Assembly: GCA_905234365.1 (NCBI GenBank)
Contig: CAJOHI010000006.1
Span: forward strand, 1-56,697
Length of the DNA: 56,697 nucleotides
Origin: an uncultured Selenomonadaceae bacterium
Lineage (GTDB): Bacteria; Bacillota; Negativicutes; Selenomonadales; Selenomonadaceae
Direction of reading: 5' to 3'
The position numbers and the translations under genes are program-made. This document shows, one piece after another, positions 1-9,070 of the stretch (position 1 is its first letter; each line of letters begins with the position of its first letter). A model generated the notes under the pieces. It searched no databases. It saw nothing but the letters and a program-made list of their open reading frames with translations, and was not told the origin of the DNA.

Positions 1-42
1 GCATCGACCATTGCAGGAGACATCGTAAGACCTTATTTTTAA
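1..42 (+). CDS. tnpB: C-terminal tail of a probable TnpB (IS200/IS605 OrfB), partial
   Basis: The first 13 codons read in frame 1 end in TAA at 40-42 (tail ...STIAGDIVRPYF). On its own this tail proves little. It is followed after about 50 bases by a sequence that looks like the right end of an IS200/IS605 element, which is where the tnpB 3' end normally sits. TnpB is the RNA-guided nuclease of these elements. The rest of the gene lies upstream of the window. The call rests on position more than on the short tail. Confidence 0.5.
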   Translation, partial: ASTIAGDIVRPYF

Positions 43-97
43 GGCGAATGTCGATGATAGCAGAATCCGCCGGCTTTAGCCGTGGGGAGTATGTCAA
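43..97 (+). mobile_element. Right end of an IS200/IS605 element, including omega-RNA 3' end
   Basis: The sequence contains a short hairpin (CGGC at 71-74, loop TTTA, GCCG at 79-82) followed by GTGGGGAGTATGTCAA at 82-97. From memory, this hairpin plus GGAGTATGTCAA ending is typical of TnpB-bearing IS200/IS605 right ends. In these elements the right end is also the 3' end of the omega RNA (reRNA) scaffold, and the roughly 16-20 nt that follow act as guide. Here that guide would be the hypF 3' end from about position 98. The left end is outside the window. Confidence 0.7.
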
Positions 98-2349
98 AGT
101 AAAGTTGATTCAATTTTTGAAGCAGCAAGCGCCTGTCCAAGACAAATGCCGCCGTCGTTTGGAGGTACCAATTTATGACGCAAAACATTAAATCCGTGTG
201 ATTGCAATTTATCAATCGTCAATTTTAGCAGCAAAGTATTTTGAAAGACGCCGCCACTTAATGCAACCGTTAAAATTTTATGTTCGTCATGAATTTTTTT
301 GCAGGTTTCAACAATGTAATTTGCAAGTGCTAAATGAAAATCAAATGCAAGTTGCTGTACATTTTCGCCGTTCAATCGACGTTGTAAAATATTTTTAAAG
401 ATTTTAAGTGTTGACGAAGTGTCAATTAATAGTGAATTTTGTTCTACGTGTTCCGCATTATATTGAAGTTTCATGGCAGCTTCACCTTCAAAAGTTGAGA
501 CATTGCACAAGCCAAGAATAGCACTTACTGCGTCAAATAATCTTCCTGCGCTTGTCGATTTCACACAGTTGATGTTATTTTGCAACAAAAATAGTTGTCC
601 GTTAATTTTACTTTCGTCAGCGAGATTTAATGTCGCGGCGATTTTTTTTGTCTCGTTGACATTTCCAATTATATCAAAAATTATCGAAATAGCATTTCGC
701 CAGCCTTCGATTGAGGATTTGTCGCCACCTGCTTGAGTGAACGGCGTTATAAAGTCGATACGTTCAAAACCGTTTGTATCGGCAATAATAAATTCACCAC
801 CCCAAATCGTTTCGTCAATTCCATAACCTGTACCGTCAAAAGCTACGCCAATGACTTTATCATTGAAATTATTTTCAGCCATGCAAGATAAAATATGAGC
901 GTAATGGTGTTGCACTTTGATAATTTTAGTATTAAATTCTCTCGCAAGTTCTTCAGCAATTTGTGTTGAGTGATAAACTGGGTGCAAATCACAGGCGATA
1001 ACTTTGGGATTAATTTCTAAAAGTTCCATTAAACGTTTGACAGAATTTTTTAGTGCCTCAACAGTTTGCAAATTTGTTAAATCTCCAATATACGGCGATA
1101 AATAAAACAAATTATTTTTAGATAAGCAAAATGTATTTTTAAGTTCGCCGCCAATCGCAAGGACTGAAATATTTTTTGAGTAATTAACGTGAATCGGTAG
1201 AGGTGCAAAGCCGCGACTTCGACGAATCATATAAGGTTCATTTTCAAAAGTATCCATAACCGAATCATCAGCACGAATCAAAATATCACGATTGTGAGTT
1301 AAAATTGCGTCACAAATTTTTGATAGGTCATTTCTCGCTTCATCATCAGTTGTTGCAAGCGGTGCGCCGGAAATATTACCGCTTGTCATTATCAAAGCAT
1401 TAGGAAAATCTGAAATATCGTCAGGATAATCAAAAATTAATAAATACAGCGGGGTATAAGGCAGCATTACGCCTAATTTATTATTATTTGGTGCGACATT
1501 TTCGGCAATTTCAATATTTAAATCGGATTTTGGGATTAATATAATCGGCTTTTGAGTTTCAAATTTGTTAAAAATTTCATTTGTAGTAAAATTTTTTCTG
1601 AGCATTATCGCAAAAGGTTTAGAAGGACGATGTTTTAATTTGCGAAGGTTCTCAACGGTTTCAAAATTGGCAGCGTCACAAGCCAAATGAAAACCGCCAA
1701 TACCTTTTATTGCAATAATACCGCCATTTTTAATTATGCGACGTGCCTTTTTAATGGAATCAGCGCCTTTTTCTTTACCGTCGAGAATGAAAACTTCAGG
1801 ACCACAATCATTGCAGCAAACCGGTTGAGCATCGTAACGCCTGGATTTTAAATCATGATATTCTTCATGGCATTTATCACACATAGGAAAATTTTTCATG
1901 CTGGTTCGTTCTCTATCATAAGGCATTTTTTTCATGATCGTCAAACGCGGACCACAATCAGTGCAATTTATAAACGGGTGCAAATATCGACGATTATTTA
2001 TATCAAAAAGTTCTGTTTGGCACTTATCGCAAATTGCAATATCCGGCGACACAAAAATATCACCGCTTTCGTGTTCACTCTCGATGATTTTAAAGTCAAC
2101 AAAATTTTTATCAAATGCGGTGAATATATTTTTAACAATATCAATGATAATTGCTCGCGGTGGTGCTTCATTCTTGATTGCTGAACAAAAATCTTCGACA
2201 ATGGCACTTGAACCTTCAACGAAAATTTCAACGTAAGAGCCGCGATTTGCAACACTTCCATTGAGTTTAAACCTTTTTGCAAGGCGGTCAATAAAAGGTC
2301 GAAAGCCGACACCTTGAACGATACCAAAAATTTTTACATTGTAAACCAC
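94..2349 (-). CDS. hypF: Carbamoyltransferase HypF (hydrogenase maturation)
   Basis: HypF makes the carbamoyl group that becomes the CN ligands of [NiFe] hydrogenase, passing it to HypE. The 751-aa protein has the full family layout: an acylphosphatase domain at about 1-90 (VQGVGFRPF), two zinc fingers at about 108-185 (CDKC...CTDCGP and CDKC...CNDCGP), a YrdC-like domain at about 200-385, and a Kae1-like domain with the metal-site HHYAH near 480. ATG at 2347-2349 follows GGAGTGAT. The stop codon TGA is complementary to bases 94-96, inside the IS605 right end, so the IS appears to have supplied it. The last family-typical motif (GGICLGQA) is intact, so the protein is probably functional. No other hyp or hydrogenase genes are in the window. 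Confidence 0.95.
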   Translation of the reverse strand: MVYNVKIFGIVQGVGFRPFIDRLAKRFKLNGSVANRGSYVEIFVEGSSAIVEDFCSAIKNEAPPRAIIIDIVKNIFTAFDKNFVDFKIIESEHESGDIFVSPDIAICDKCQTELFDINNRRYLHPFINCTDCGPRLTIMKKMPYDRERTSMKNFPMCDKCHEEYHDLKSRRYDAQPVCCNDCGPEVFILDGKEKGADSIKKARRIIKNGGIIAIKGIGGFHLACDAANFETVENLRKLKHRPSKPFAIMLRKNFTTNEIFNKFETQKPIILIPKSDLNIEIAENVAPNNNKLGVMLPYTPLYLLIFDYPDDISDFPNALIMTSGNISGAPLATTDDEARNDLSKICDAILTHNRDILIRADDSVMDTFENEPYMIRRSRGFAPLPIHVNYSKNISVLAIGGELKNTFCLSKNNLFYLSPYIGDLTNLQTVEALKNSVKRLMELLEINPKVIACDLHPVYHSTQIAEELAREFNTKIIKVQHHYAHILSCMAENNFNDKVIGVAFDGTGYGIDETIWGGEFIIADTNGFERIDFITPFTQAGGDKSSIEGWRNAISIIFDIIGNVNETKKIAATLNLADESKINGQLFLLQNNINCVKSTSAGRLFDAVSAILGLCNVSTFEGEAAMKLQYNAEHVEQNSLLIDTSSTLKIFKNILQRRLNGENVQQLAFDFHLALANYIVETCKKIHDEHKILTVALSGGVFQNTLLLKLTIDKLQSHGFNVLRHKLVPPNDGGICLGQALAASKIESTLL

Positions 2350-2369
2350 ATTATCACTCCGATTTTACT

Positions 2370-2398
2370 TTGACTTTTTAAATCATTTATACTAAAAT
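2370..2398 (+). promoter_or_regulatory. Sigma-A-type promoter for bioWF
   Basis: TTGACT at 2370-2375, a 17-bp spacer, and TAAAAT at 2393-2398, about 50 bp before the bioWF ATG and divergent from hypF. I looked for a two-armed BirA operator around it and saw only a single half-site-like TTGTAAACC at the hypF start. Confidence 0.7.
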
Positions 2399-2449
2399 GT
2401 TTTTCGCTAATTGTTGTTTTTTGTGCCTATAGAAAGGCGGCTTATAATT

Positions 2450-4345
2450 ATGTTGTATAGTTTAAAAATGCGTGCCAGTCAATCAAATAATCATATTTCC
2501 GGTGCTGAAAGAATCCTCAAAAAAGATGAATTGACTGCCAATGTTGAAGCATTAATAAATCGTGCGCTCAATCATTCAAAAGGTCAGCCGGATTTTATAA
2601 ATTTAAAGATTGAAGCCATTGAAGAAGGTGAAATTAAATATGTTGAAGCTTTGCCGGTGAAAACTATTGACGTTGACAATTTTAAATCTGGACGACAAGT
2701 TATTATTGAATATCTTTCAAAGATTGGAATAACAAATGTCGTCGAGATTATGAATTTATTTTCGCAGACTTATAACATGAGAGGCGCAATGCTTCTTGAT
2801 GTTGACACTTTGGAACGATTAGAGCCGAATCATGAGCGAGGAATCAGGGCAACTTTCATGGACGCGACAAATTCAAATTCAATCGACAGCGAAAAAAAAC
2901 ATTTTCAAGAGGCAATAGTTTTGGCAAGTAAAGTGGTCAATGCGCCTAATATTATAGCTGAAATTTGCATTTCTGACGATCCGAATTATGTTACAGGTTA
3001 TATCGCTGCGTCGTCGATTGGATATGTGCGAATAACTAAACTCAAAGAATTTGGCGACCCTAACGGTGGACGAATTTTTTTATATCGTGGCAATCGCGAA
3101 GATTTGGCGAAGTGCATTAACTATCTCGAAAAGCAAAAAATTTTAGTTCGCAATGTTCCAGACATTTCACTAAAAACAAAAACTACCGATATTTGGCAGC
3201 CAATTAAAGACAGCTTAAAAGATTTAAAGGATCAGCAATTATATAGAACTTTAAAAACTATAACGTCAGTTCAAAGTGCTAATGTTAAAATTGGCGGCAA
3301 AAAATTTTTAATGCTTGCCTCGAATAATTATTTAGGTCTTACTGATGACGAGCGTGTTAAAAATGCTGCAATCGAAGCCGTTGAAAAATTTGGTAGCGGT
3401 TCAGGTGGTTCACGTTTGACGACCGGCAATATGATTTTACATGAAGAACTTGAAAACATGCTTGCGGATTTTAAAGATACTGAAAGCGCAATATTATTCA
3501 ATACCGGTTACATGGCAAATGTCGGAACTATTTCTGCTTTAGGAATCAAAGGCAGTGTAATTTTCAGCGACGAATTAAATCACGCCAGCATTATCGACGG
3601 TTGCCGATTGAGTCACGCTAAAATTGTAATTTATCGTCACAACGATATTAAGGATTTAGCGCAGAAAATTAAATCTGTTTCAATGAATCACGGATTAATT
3701 GTCACGGACGCAGTTTTCAGCATGGACGGTGACATTGCAAATTTGCCTGCGATTATGGAATTAGCAAGACAAAATAATTTGCTTTTAATGGTTGATGAAG
3801 CACATTCAACCGGCGTTATTGGCAAAAACGGTCACGGTGTTGTTGAGTATTTTAATCTTAAAGATAAACCGGATATTTTAATCGGAACGCTCAGTAAATC
3901 TCTTGCGAGTGAAGGCGGTTTTGTCTGCGGAAACAATTTTTTGATTGATTATCTTCGTAATAAGGCAAGAAGTTTTATATTTTCAACAAGTTTGGCACCT
4001 GCAACCTTAGCTGCTGCAAAATCTTCACTCGAAATACTTAAAAATAATTCGGGAATTGTTCAGAAACTTCAACGGAATGTGAATTATTTTTGTTCGGAAT
4101 TAATTAATAATGGAATCAATGTTAATACTGAATCAGCAATTATTCCAATAGTCATTGGCGATGAAGGCAAGGCACTTAAAATTGCGGCTGAACTTTTTGA
4201 CGAAGGCATTTATATTTCAGCAATTCGCTATCCAACTGTTGCAAAAGGTCAAGCAAGACTGCGTGCAACAATAATGGCAACTCATACATTTGAAGATTTG
4301 AAAGAAGCTGCACAAAAAATTGCCGCTGCAATAAAAAGAAATTAA
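2450..4345 (+). CDS. bioWF: BioW-BioF fusion: pimeloyl-CoA synthetase / KAPA synthase
   Basis: One protein of about 631 aa carries two consecutive biotin-pathway enzymes. Residues 1 to about 245 match BioW (6-carboxyhexanoate-CoA ligase), with the N-terminal MRAS and HISGAER motifs and SDDPNYVTGYIA. Residues from about 255 are BioF, the PLP enzyme joining pimeloyl-CoA and alanine to give 8-amino-7-oxononanoate. It shows DEAHSTG and the PLP lysine in GTLSKS near residue 482. The start is ATG 2450 after AAAGGCGG; an in-frame ATG at 2411 has no SD and precedes the conserved start. Fusion would channel pimeloyl-CoA between sites. No bioA, bioD or bioB is nearby; birA is at 21875. Confidence 0.92.
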   Translation: MLYSLKMRASQSNNHISGAERILKKDELTANVEALINRALNHSKGQPDFINLKIEAIEEGEIKYVEALPVKTIDVDNFKSGRQVIIEYLSKIGITNVVEIMNLFSQTYNMRGAMLLDVDTLERLEPNHERGIRATFMDATNSNSIDSEKKHFQEAIVLASKVVNAPNIIAEICISDDPNYVTGYIAASSIGYVRITKLKEFGDPNGGRIFLYRGNREDLAKCINYLEKQKILVRNVPDISLKTKTTDIWQPIKDSLKDLKDQQLYRTLKTITSVQSANVKIGGKKFLMLASNNYLGLTDDERVKNAAIEAVEKFGSGSGGSRLTTGNMILHEELENMLADFKDTESAILFNTGYMANVGTISALGIKGSVIFSDELNHASIIDGCRLSHAKIVIYRHNDIKDLAQKIKSVSMNHGLIVTDAVFSMDGDIANLPAIMELARQNNLLLMVDEAHSTGVIGKNGHGVVEYFNLKDKPDILIGTLSKSLASEGGFVCGNNFLIDYLRNKARSFIFSTSLAPATLAAAKSSLEILKNNSGIVQKLQRNVNYFCSELINNGINVNTESAIIPIVIGDEGKALKIAAELFDEGIYISAIRYPTVAKGQARLRATIMATHTFEDLKEAAQKIAAAIKRN

Positions 4346-4360
4346 ACCAAATACAAATAA

Positions 4361-4394
4361 AATGGCAAGACCGCGTTGGTTTGCCACTTTTTTT
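4361..4394 (+). terminator. Intrinsic terminator after bioWF
   Basis: TGGCAA at 4363-4368 pairs with TTGCCA at 4381-4386, extended inward by GACC/GGT, and is followed by a run of seven T. It lies between convergent bioWF and purB, so it may serve both. Confidence 0.8.
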
Positions 4395-4418
4395 ATTAAA
4401 TGTAAAATGAATTTCGCA

Positions 4419-5711
4419 TTACAAATTAAAGCGTTCAAAAATTTTATCGACATGACGCAGGAAGAAATTATAATGGAAACAATCCTCAATTTCAGATTTA
4501 GATAAATATTTTGTAATATCAGGATCTTTTTCAACGTTAGTTTTAAAATCTTGACCTTCCATCCAGCGTTTCATTGCGTTTCGCTGTACCCATTTGTAAG
4601 CATCTTCACGGAGCACACCTTTATTGACAATTTCCAGCATAAGGCGCTGACTGTAAATCAATCCGCCGGTACGATTCATATTGTGCAGCATTGCTTCAGG
4701 ATAAACCAGGAGTTTATCAACGATATTTGTAATTTTGCGAGTGCAATAGTCAACGTTGATTGTCGAATCCGGTAAAATGACACGCTCAACAGATGAATGT
4801 GAAATATCTCTTTCATGCCACAAAGTTATATCTTCCATTGCGGCGATAGCATTGCCTCTGACAAGTCTTGCCATACCTGCAACACGTTCGCAATTAATCG
4901 GGTTGCGTTTATGCGGCATTGCGGACGATCCTTTTTGACCTGGACTAAAATATTCTTCAGCTTCTCTAATGTCCGTGCGCTGCAAATTGCGAATTTCTGT
5001 TGCAATTTTCTCAAGAGTTGAGGCAACAATGGCCAAAGTTGTCATATATTCAGCATGCCTGTCACGTTGAATGACTTGTGTTGCCAATCTTGCTGGAGTT
5101 AATCCTAATTTTTTGCAGACAAGTTCTTCAATTCGTGGATCAATATTTGAGTACGTTCCAACTGCTCCACTTAATTTTCCAACACTGACAATTTTTTTTG
5201 CATGCTCTACACGCTCAATGTCGCGTTCAATTTCGTCACTCCAAAGCAAGAGTTTGAGACCAAAAGTCATTGGCTCGGCATGAATGCCATGAGTACGACC
5301 AATACAAGGCGTATGTTTAAATTCAATGGCACGGCGTCTTAAAACTTCCAAAAACTTACAAAGATCGTCAATAATGATATCTGCTGATTGTTTCATCATC
5401 AAACAAATTGCTGTATCTTTAACGTCGCTGGAAGTCAATCCTTTATGAATATATTTTGAATCTTCGCCGACATTTTCCGCAACATTCGTCAGAAATGCAA
5501 TGATGTCGTGATGTGTGACTGCCTCAATTTCTTTGATTCTATCAATGTTAAAAGCTGCCTTCGCACGAATTGTGTTTGCAGCTTCTTGAGGAATTTCGCC
5601 AAGTTCAGCCATTGCATCGCAGGCGGCAAGTTCAACATTTAAAATTGTTTGCCATTCATTTTGCAGCGACCAGATATTACCCATCTCAGGCAAAGTATAT
5701 CTCTCTATCAT
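4419..5711 (-). CDS. purB: Adenylosuccinate lyase
   Basis: PurB catalyses two fumarate-releasing steps in purine synthesis: SAICAR to AICAR and adenylosuccinate to AMP. The 430-aa protein has the superfamily signature SSAMPHKRNP near residue 265, the conserved THDIIAFL and GRTHG segments, and the usual bacterial length. The start is the ATG at 5709-5711, preceded by GGAGG (GGAGGCAACAAA); a longer in-frame reading to 5810 only covers the promoter region. It is a single-gene unit convergent with bioWF and divergent from divIB. A TTGACA and a TATAAT are present upstream on the minus strand, but not at an ideal mutual spacing. Confidence 0.95.
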   Translation of the reverse strand: MIERYTLPEMGNIWSLQNEWQTILNVELAACDAMAELGEIPQEAANTIRAKAAFNIDRIKEIEAVTHHDIIAFLTNVAENVGEDSKYIHKGLTSSDVKDTAICLMMKQSADIIIDDLCKFLEVLRRRAIEFKHTPCIGRTHGIHAEPMTFGLKLLLWSDEIERDIERVEHAKKIVSVGKLSGAVGTYSNIDPRIEELVCKKLGLTPARLATQVIQRDRHAEYMTTLAIVASTLEKIATEIRNLQRTDIREAEEYFSPGQKGSSAMPHKRNPINCERVAGMARLVRGNAIAAMEDITLWHERDISHSSVERVILPDSTINVDYCTRKITNIVDKLLVYPEAMLHNMNRTGGLIYSQRLMLEIVNKGVLREDAYKWVQRNAMKRWMEGQDFKTNVEKDPDITKYLSKSEIEDCFHYNFFLRHVDKIFERFNL

Positions 5712-5836
5712 TTTGTTGCCTCCGTTAAAAATATTTTGAATCACTTTGAAAATTATTATAGCACAAAATTTTTTGAAAGTGTATTTAATTTTTTCAAATG
5801 AATTTGTCAATCAAAAGTATAAATAAAAAATTTTTT

Positions 5837-5864
5837 TTGCAATATATTTAAAATGTGTTATAAT
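5837..5864 (+). promoter_or_regulatory. Promoter for the divIB-ftsZ cluster
   Basis: TTGCAA at 5837-5842, a 16-bp spacer, and TATAAT at 5859-5864, about 30 bp before the divIB start. Confidence 0.65.
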
Positions 5865-5894
5865 GAAAAAACTTCAAATATCAAAGGTGATTTC

Positions 5895-6626
5895 ATGGCA
5901 AAATCAAGACGAAGTAAAAAAAGATTGCTCAGAGGAATATTATTTTTGATAATAACGGCGGCAATTATAGGAATAATAGTTTATATCCCTTTTTTCACTT
6001 TGAGAGAAATTAAACTAACAGGTGCAACTTATTTGACAAAGGACGATATAATAAAAGTTGGAAATATTTATTATGGGGAGCCGCTTTTTCAACTGGAAAC
6101 AGACGAAGTAACAAAGCGACTTTCACACGACCTTAGAGTTGAAGAAGTTACAGTAAAACGAGAGCTGCCTTTTACATTAGAAGTTGCCATAAAAGAACGA
6201 AAGCCTGTTGCCACGATTATTTGCGACTACGGCTATTTGGATTTAGACAGAAACGGCAAAGTTATAGACAGTTATAAGGCGTTGAAGACAATGCCAATAC
6301 CTATGATAACCGGTGCATTAGTGAAAGATTTATATATTGGTGACGACGTGCAAGATGAAATGGTTAAAAAAATTTTATTCTTTTTACAGCAAATGAGCGA
6401 GACGTCATTAAATAAACTTTCCGAAATTGCAATAACAGGACCAGATTACGTTGTTGCATACACAAATACGGCAAAGGCAGTACAAATTAGGATAGGCAAA
6501 TTGGAACGCCTCGAAGAAAAGGCACATTTAACAGAAGATTTTTTACAGGACTTGGAATTAAATCCACACCATGTTGAATATATTGATTTCAATTATACAG
6601 CGCCTTTTATAAAATTGGCACAGTGA
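5895..6626 (+). CDS. ftsQ: Cell division protein FtsQ/DivIB
   Basis: This is a bitopic divisome protein that, with the DivIC/FtsL partners, couples the Z ring to septal peptidoglycan synthesis. The 243-aa product has a basic cytoplasmic N-terminus (SRRSKKRLLR), one membrane segment at about 14-34, then a POTRA domain (FTLREIKLTGATYLT) and the FtsQ beta domain with the typical VKRELPFTLEVAIKERKP stretch. The start chosen is ATG 5895 after AAAGGTGA; an in-frame ATG at 5853 lies inside the -10 box. It heads a run with DUF881, sbp and ftsZ, the normal Firmicute order. divIC is elsewhere in the window (16193). Confidence 0.92.
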   Translation: MAKSRRSKKRLLRGILFLIITAAIIGIIVYIPFFTLREIKLTGATYLTKDDIIKVGNIYYGEPLFQLETDEVTKRLSHDLRVEEVTVKRELPFTLEVAIKERKPVATIICDYGYLDLDRNGKVIDSYKALKTMPIPMITGALVKDLYIGDDVQDEMVKKILFFLQQMSETSLNKLSEIAITGPDYVVAYTNTAKAVQIRIGKLERLEEKAHLTEDFLQDLELNPHHVEYIDFNYTAPFIKLAQ

Positions 6627-6642
6627 CTAATAAGGTTATGCA

Positions 6643-7341
6643 ATGAACAGATTAACGCAATTAATTCCACAAGGTTGGTCAATGACCATCATATTTGTAA
6701 TTATAGGATTTGTATTATCAATGCAGGCAAGGCAAATTAAAGATACTGCCTCAACAGTGCCAAAGCAGAGAATTGAAGAACTTAGCGTAAGACTTGTACA
6801 ACTCGAAGAAGAACGAAATTCATTGAAAAATCAACTTCAAATGATAGAAAAAGACTCAGCCGCGCAAAGTGCAGCAAAGGAAATTACTGAAGAATTAAAA
6901 ATAAGAGCTTGTTTAGTACCACTAGAAGGACCAGGTTTAATAGTAAAAATGGACGACAGTACAAAAGAAGCTAAAACCGGAGAAAATCCTAATTTGTATT
7001 TGATTCATGATGATGATATTTTAAGAGTCATTAACGAACTTAGAGCAGCAGGCGCAGAAGCAATTTCAATTAATAATCAGCGGCTTGTGGACACTTCAGA
7101 AATTCGTTGTGCCGGTCCGACACTTTCAGTTAATAACGTTCGTTCATCTGCGCCATATGAAATTCACGCAATCGGTGACAGAAAAACTCTTGAAAACGCA
7201 ATTAAAATGCGCGGCGGTGTTGCGGAGACGCTTAAAGTTTGGGGTATCCATTTAGAAGTTGAAGTTTCAAATACCGTTTACGTTCCACCTTACAAAGGCG
7301 CACATAATCATATATTCGGTCACGTCGTTGAAGAAAGATAA
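6643..7341 (+). CDS. DUF881 (YlxW/YlxX-like) membrane protein
   Basis: A 232-aa protein with one N-terminal membrane segment (about 13-29), a coiled coil at about 42-75 (EELSVRLVQLEEERN) and a C-terminal DUF881 domain (VPLEGPGLIV, EAISINNQRL, PPYKGA). DUF881 proteins sit next to divIB and sbp in many Firmicutes; their biochemical role is not established, and an envelope or division role is inferred from location. The start follows AAGG at short range, 16 bp after ftsQ. Confidence 0.88.
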   Translation: MNRLTQLIPQGWSMTIIFVIIGFVLSMQARQIKDTASTVPKQRIEELSVRLVQLEEERNSLKNQLQMIEKDSAAQSAAKEITEELKIRACLVPLEGPGLIVKMDDSTKEAKTGENPNLYLIHDDDILRVINELRAAGAEAISINNQRLVDTSEIRCAGPTLSVNNVRSSAPYEIHAIGDRKTLENAIKMRGGVAETLKVWGIHLEVEVSNTVYVPPYKGAHNHIFGHVVEER

Positions 7342-7372
7342 TTAAATGTTAAATATTTAAGAAGAAAGACAA

Positions 7373-7699
7373 ATGTTAAAAGCGATATTTGGATTATTAT
7401 TAGGTGCAACAATCGGCGGTATTGCACCGGCGTTTACATTAAACGTTAAGGTTGTTTCTGTGGTTTTAATTGCTTCATTTGATGCGCTGTTAGGTGGATT
7501 AAAAGCAAAGATTAAATCAAATTTTGATGACAAGATAATGTTAGGCGGCTTTTTGATAAATTTAACGGCAGCATTGATTTTAGTTTATTTAGGCGATTAT
7601 CTTAATGTGAAATTGCATTATATAGTGCTGTTTGCCTTTAGTTTAAGGATTTTTAAAAATTTATCAGTAATTGGAAAATATATTTTAAAAAAATTATAA
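7373..7699 (+). CDS. sbp: Small basic protein Sbp (DUF1290)
   Basis: A 108-aa integral membrane protein with three or four predicted helices and the family core of conserved glycines (GLLLGATIGG, FDALLGGLKA, GDYLNV). It belongs to the small basic protein family found between DUF881 and ftsZ in Firmicutes. Function is not established beyond that association. It is 31 bp after the DUF881 gene and 95 bp before ftsZ. Confidence 0.88.
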   Translation: MLKAIFGLLLGATIGGIAPAFTLNVKVVSVVLIASFDALLGGLKAKIKSNFDDKIMLGGFLINLTAALILVYLGDYLNVKLHYIVLFAFSLRIFKNLSVIGKYILKKL

Positions 7700-7794
7700 A
7701 AAATTGTAGCATTAAGGAAAATTTTGTAGTAAAATAATAACAGATTTGTACAAAAAGGCAAATTATTTTAATAGTATGTATGGAGGCTGAAAAC

Positions 7795-8985
7795 GTGTTT
7801 GACATTGATGACAACGGTTTAGACCTATATGCGAAAATCAAAGTAATTGGCGTTGGCGGCGGAGGCAGTAACGCAGTTAATCGAATGATAGAACTGGGAT
7901 TAGAAGGCGTAGACTTCATATCAGTAAACACAGACGCACAGGCATTAATAACAGCAAAAGCTCCAAAGAGGATGCAAATCGGCGAAAAGCTTACACGCGG
8001 ATTGGGTGCCGGAGCAAGACCGGAAATTGGCGAAAAGGCGGCAATGGAAAGTCGAGAAGAAATCTTGGAAGCTCTCAGAGGCTCTGACATGGTTTTCATC
8101 ACAGCAGGCATGGGTGGTGGCACTGGAACAGGTGCAGCACCGGTTGTGGCGGCTTGTGCAAGGGAAATCGGCGCACTTACAGTTGGCGTTGTTACTCGTC
8201 CATTTACCTTTGAAGGTCCAAAGCGCAAGAAAAATGCTGACATGGGAATTGAAAACCTTAAAAGGCAAGTTGATACAATTATCACAATTCCAAATGACAG
8301 ATTGTTGCAGGTTGTTGACAAAAAAACGCCTATGACTAAAGCATTTAGCATTGCTGATGATATTTTACGTCAAGGTGTCAAAGGTATTTCCGACTTAATT
8401 GCTGTACCTGGTCTTGTTAATCTTGATTTTGCTGATGTTAAATCTGTTATGAGTAATGCCGGTTCTGCACTTATGGGTATTGGTGAGGCCTCAGGTGAAA
8501 ATGCAACGGTTGAAGCAGTAAAAGCAGCGATTGATTCTCCACTGCTTGAGACAAGCATTCAAGGCGCAAGAGGAATTTTGCTTAATATTATGGGTGCGAC
8601 GGATCAGTTGTCAATGATCGAAGTCAATGAAGCCTCAACCACTGTACAAGAAGCCGCTCATCCGGAAGCTGAAATTATTTGGGGTGTTTCAGTTGATGAA
8701 TCACTTGGCGATACTGTAAGCGTAACAGTTATTGCAACGAGGTTTGATGACGAATCCGCACGCGACGCAGTAAGACCTTCAGTGCAACCGCCTGCTCAAG
8801 AATCTCAGCAAGAACAATCTGCATCTGCTAATACATCTTTCGGTTTGGGATTTGGATTCAGCGGATTTGGCGCACCGACTTCTCAACCTCAACAGCAACC
8901 ACAAACGCCAGTTCAACCTAAAGTCAAAGAAGATCGAGACGGAATTATTGACATTCCAAATTGGATGAAAAATAATCGCAGATAG
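7795..8985 (+). CDS. ftsZ: Cell division GTPase FtsZ
   Basis: FtsZ is the tubulin homologue forming the Z ring. The 396-aa protein has the G-box [10 protein letters not shown], the N-terminal [16 protein letters not shown], an NxDxAD-type T7 loop ([11 protein letters not shown]), a disordered Q/P-rich linker at about 325-375 and the C-terminal binding peptide IDIPNWMKN. The start is GTG 7795, eight bases after GGAGG; the ATG at 7780 overlaps that SD and would lack its own. No ftsA lies between sbp and ftsZ, where it is often found. Confidence 0.97.
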   Translation: MFDIDDNGLDLYAKIKVIGVGGGGSNAVNRMIELGLEGVDFISVNTDAQALITAKAPKRMQIGEKLTRGLGAGARPEIGEKAAMESREEILEALRGSDMVFITAGMGGGTGTGAAPVVAACAREIGALTVGVVTRPFTFEGPKRKKNADMGIENLKRQVDTIITIPNDRLLQVVDKKTPMTKAFSIADDILRQGVKGISDLIAVPGLVNLDFADVKSVMSNAGSALMGIGEASGENATVEAVKAAIDSPLLETSIQGARGILLNIMGATDQLSMIEVNEASTTVQEAAHPEAEIIWGVSVDESLGDTVSVTVIATRFDDESARDAVRPSVQPPAQESQQEQSASANTSFGLGFGFSGFGAPTSQPQQQPQTPVQPKVKEDRDGIIDIPNWMKNNRR

Positions 8986-9006
8986 TGATAAACTTATAAA
9001 TCAAAA

Positions 9007-9047
9007 AAATCAGTTTCACTCCATAATAAGAGTAAAGCTGATTTTTT
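9007..9047 (+). terminator. Intrinsic terminator after ftsZ
   Basis: AAATCAG near 9008-9013 pairs with CTGATTT at 9038-9044, with inner pairing TTTCACT/AGTAAA, followed by T6. It ends the divIB-ftsZ unit; the next gene is on the opposite strand. Confidence 0.75.
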
Positions 9048-9070
9048 AATTTCAAATTTAAGTAATTTAA

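Noticed and set aside
2330..2450. BirA operator at the hypF-bioWF divergent promoter
   Set aside because: Only one half-site-like TTGTAAACC is seen; no matching inverted half at a sensible distance.
7653..8351. 232-codon minus-strand ORF opposite ftsZ
   Set aside because: Serine/proline-rich antisense shadow of a strongly conserved gene.
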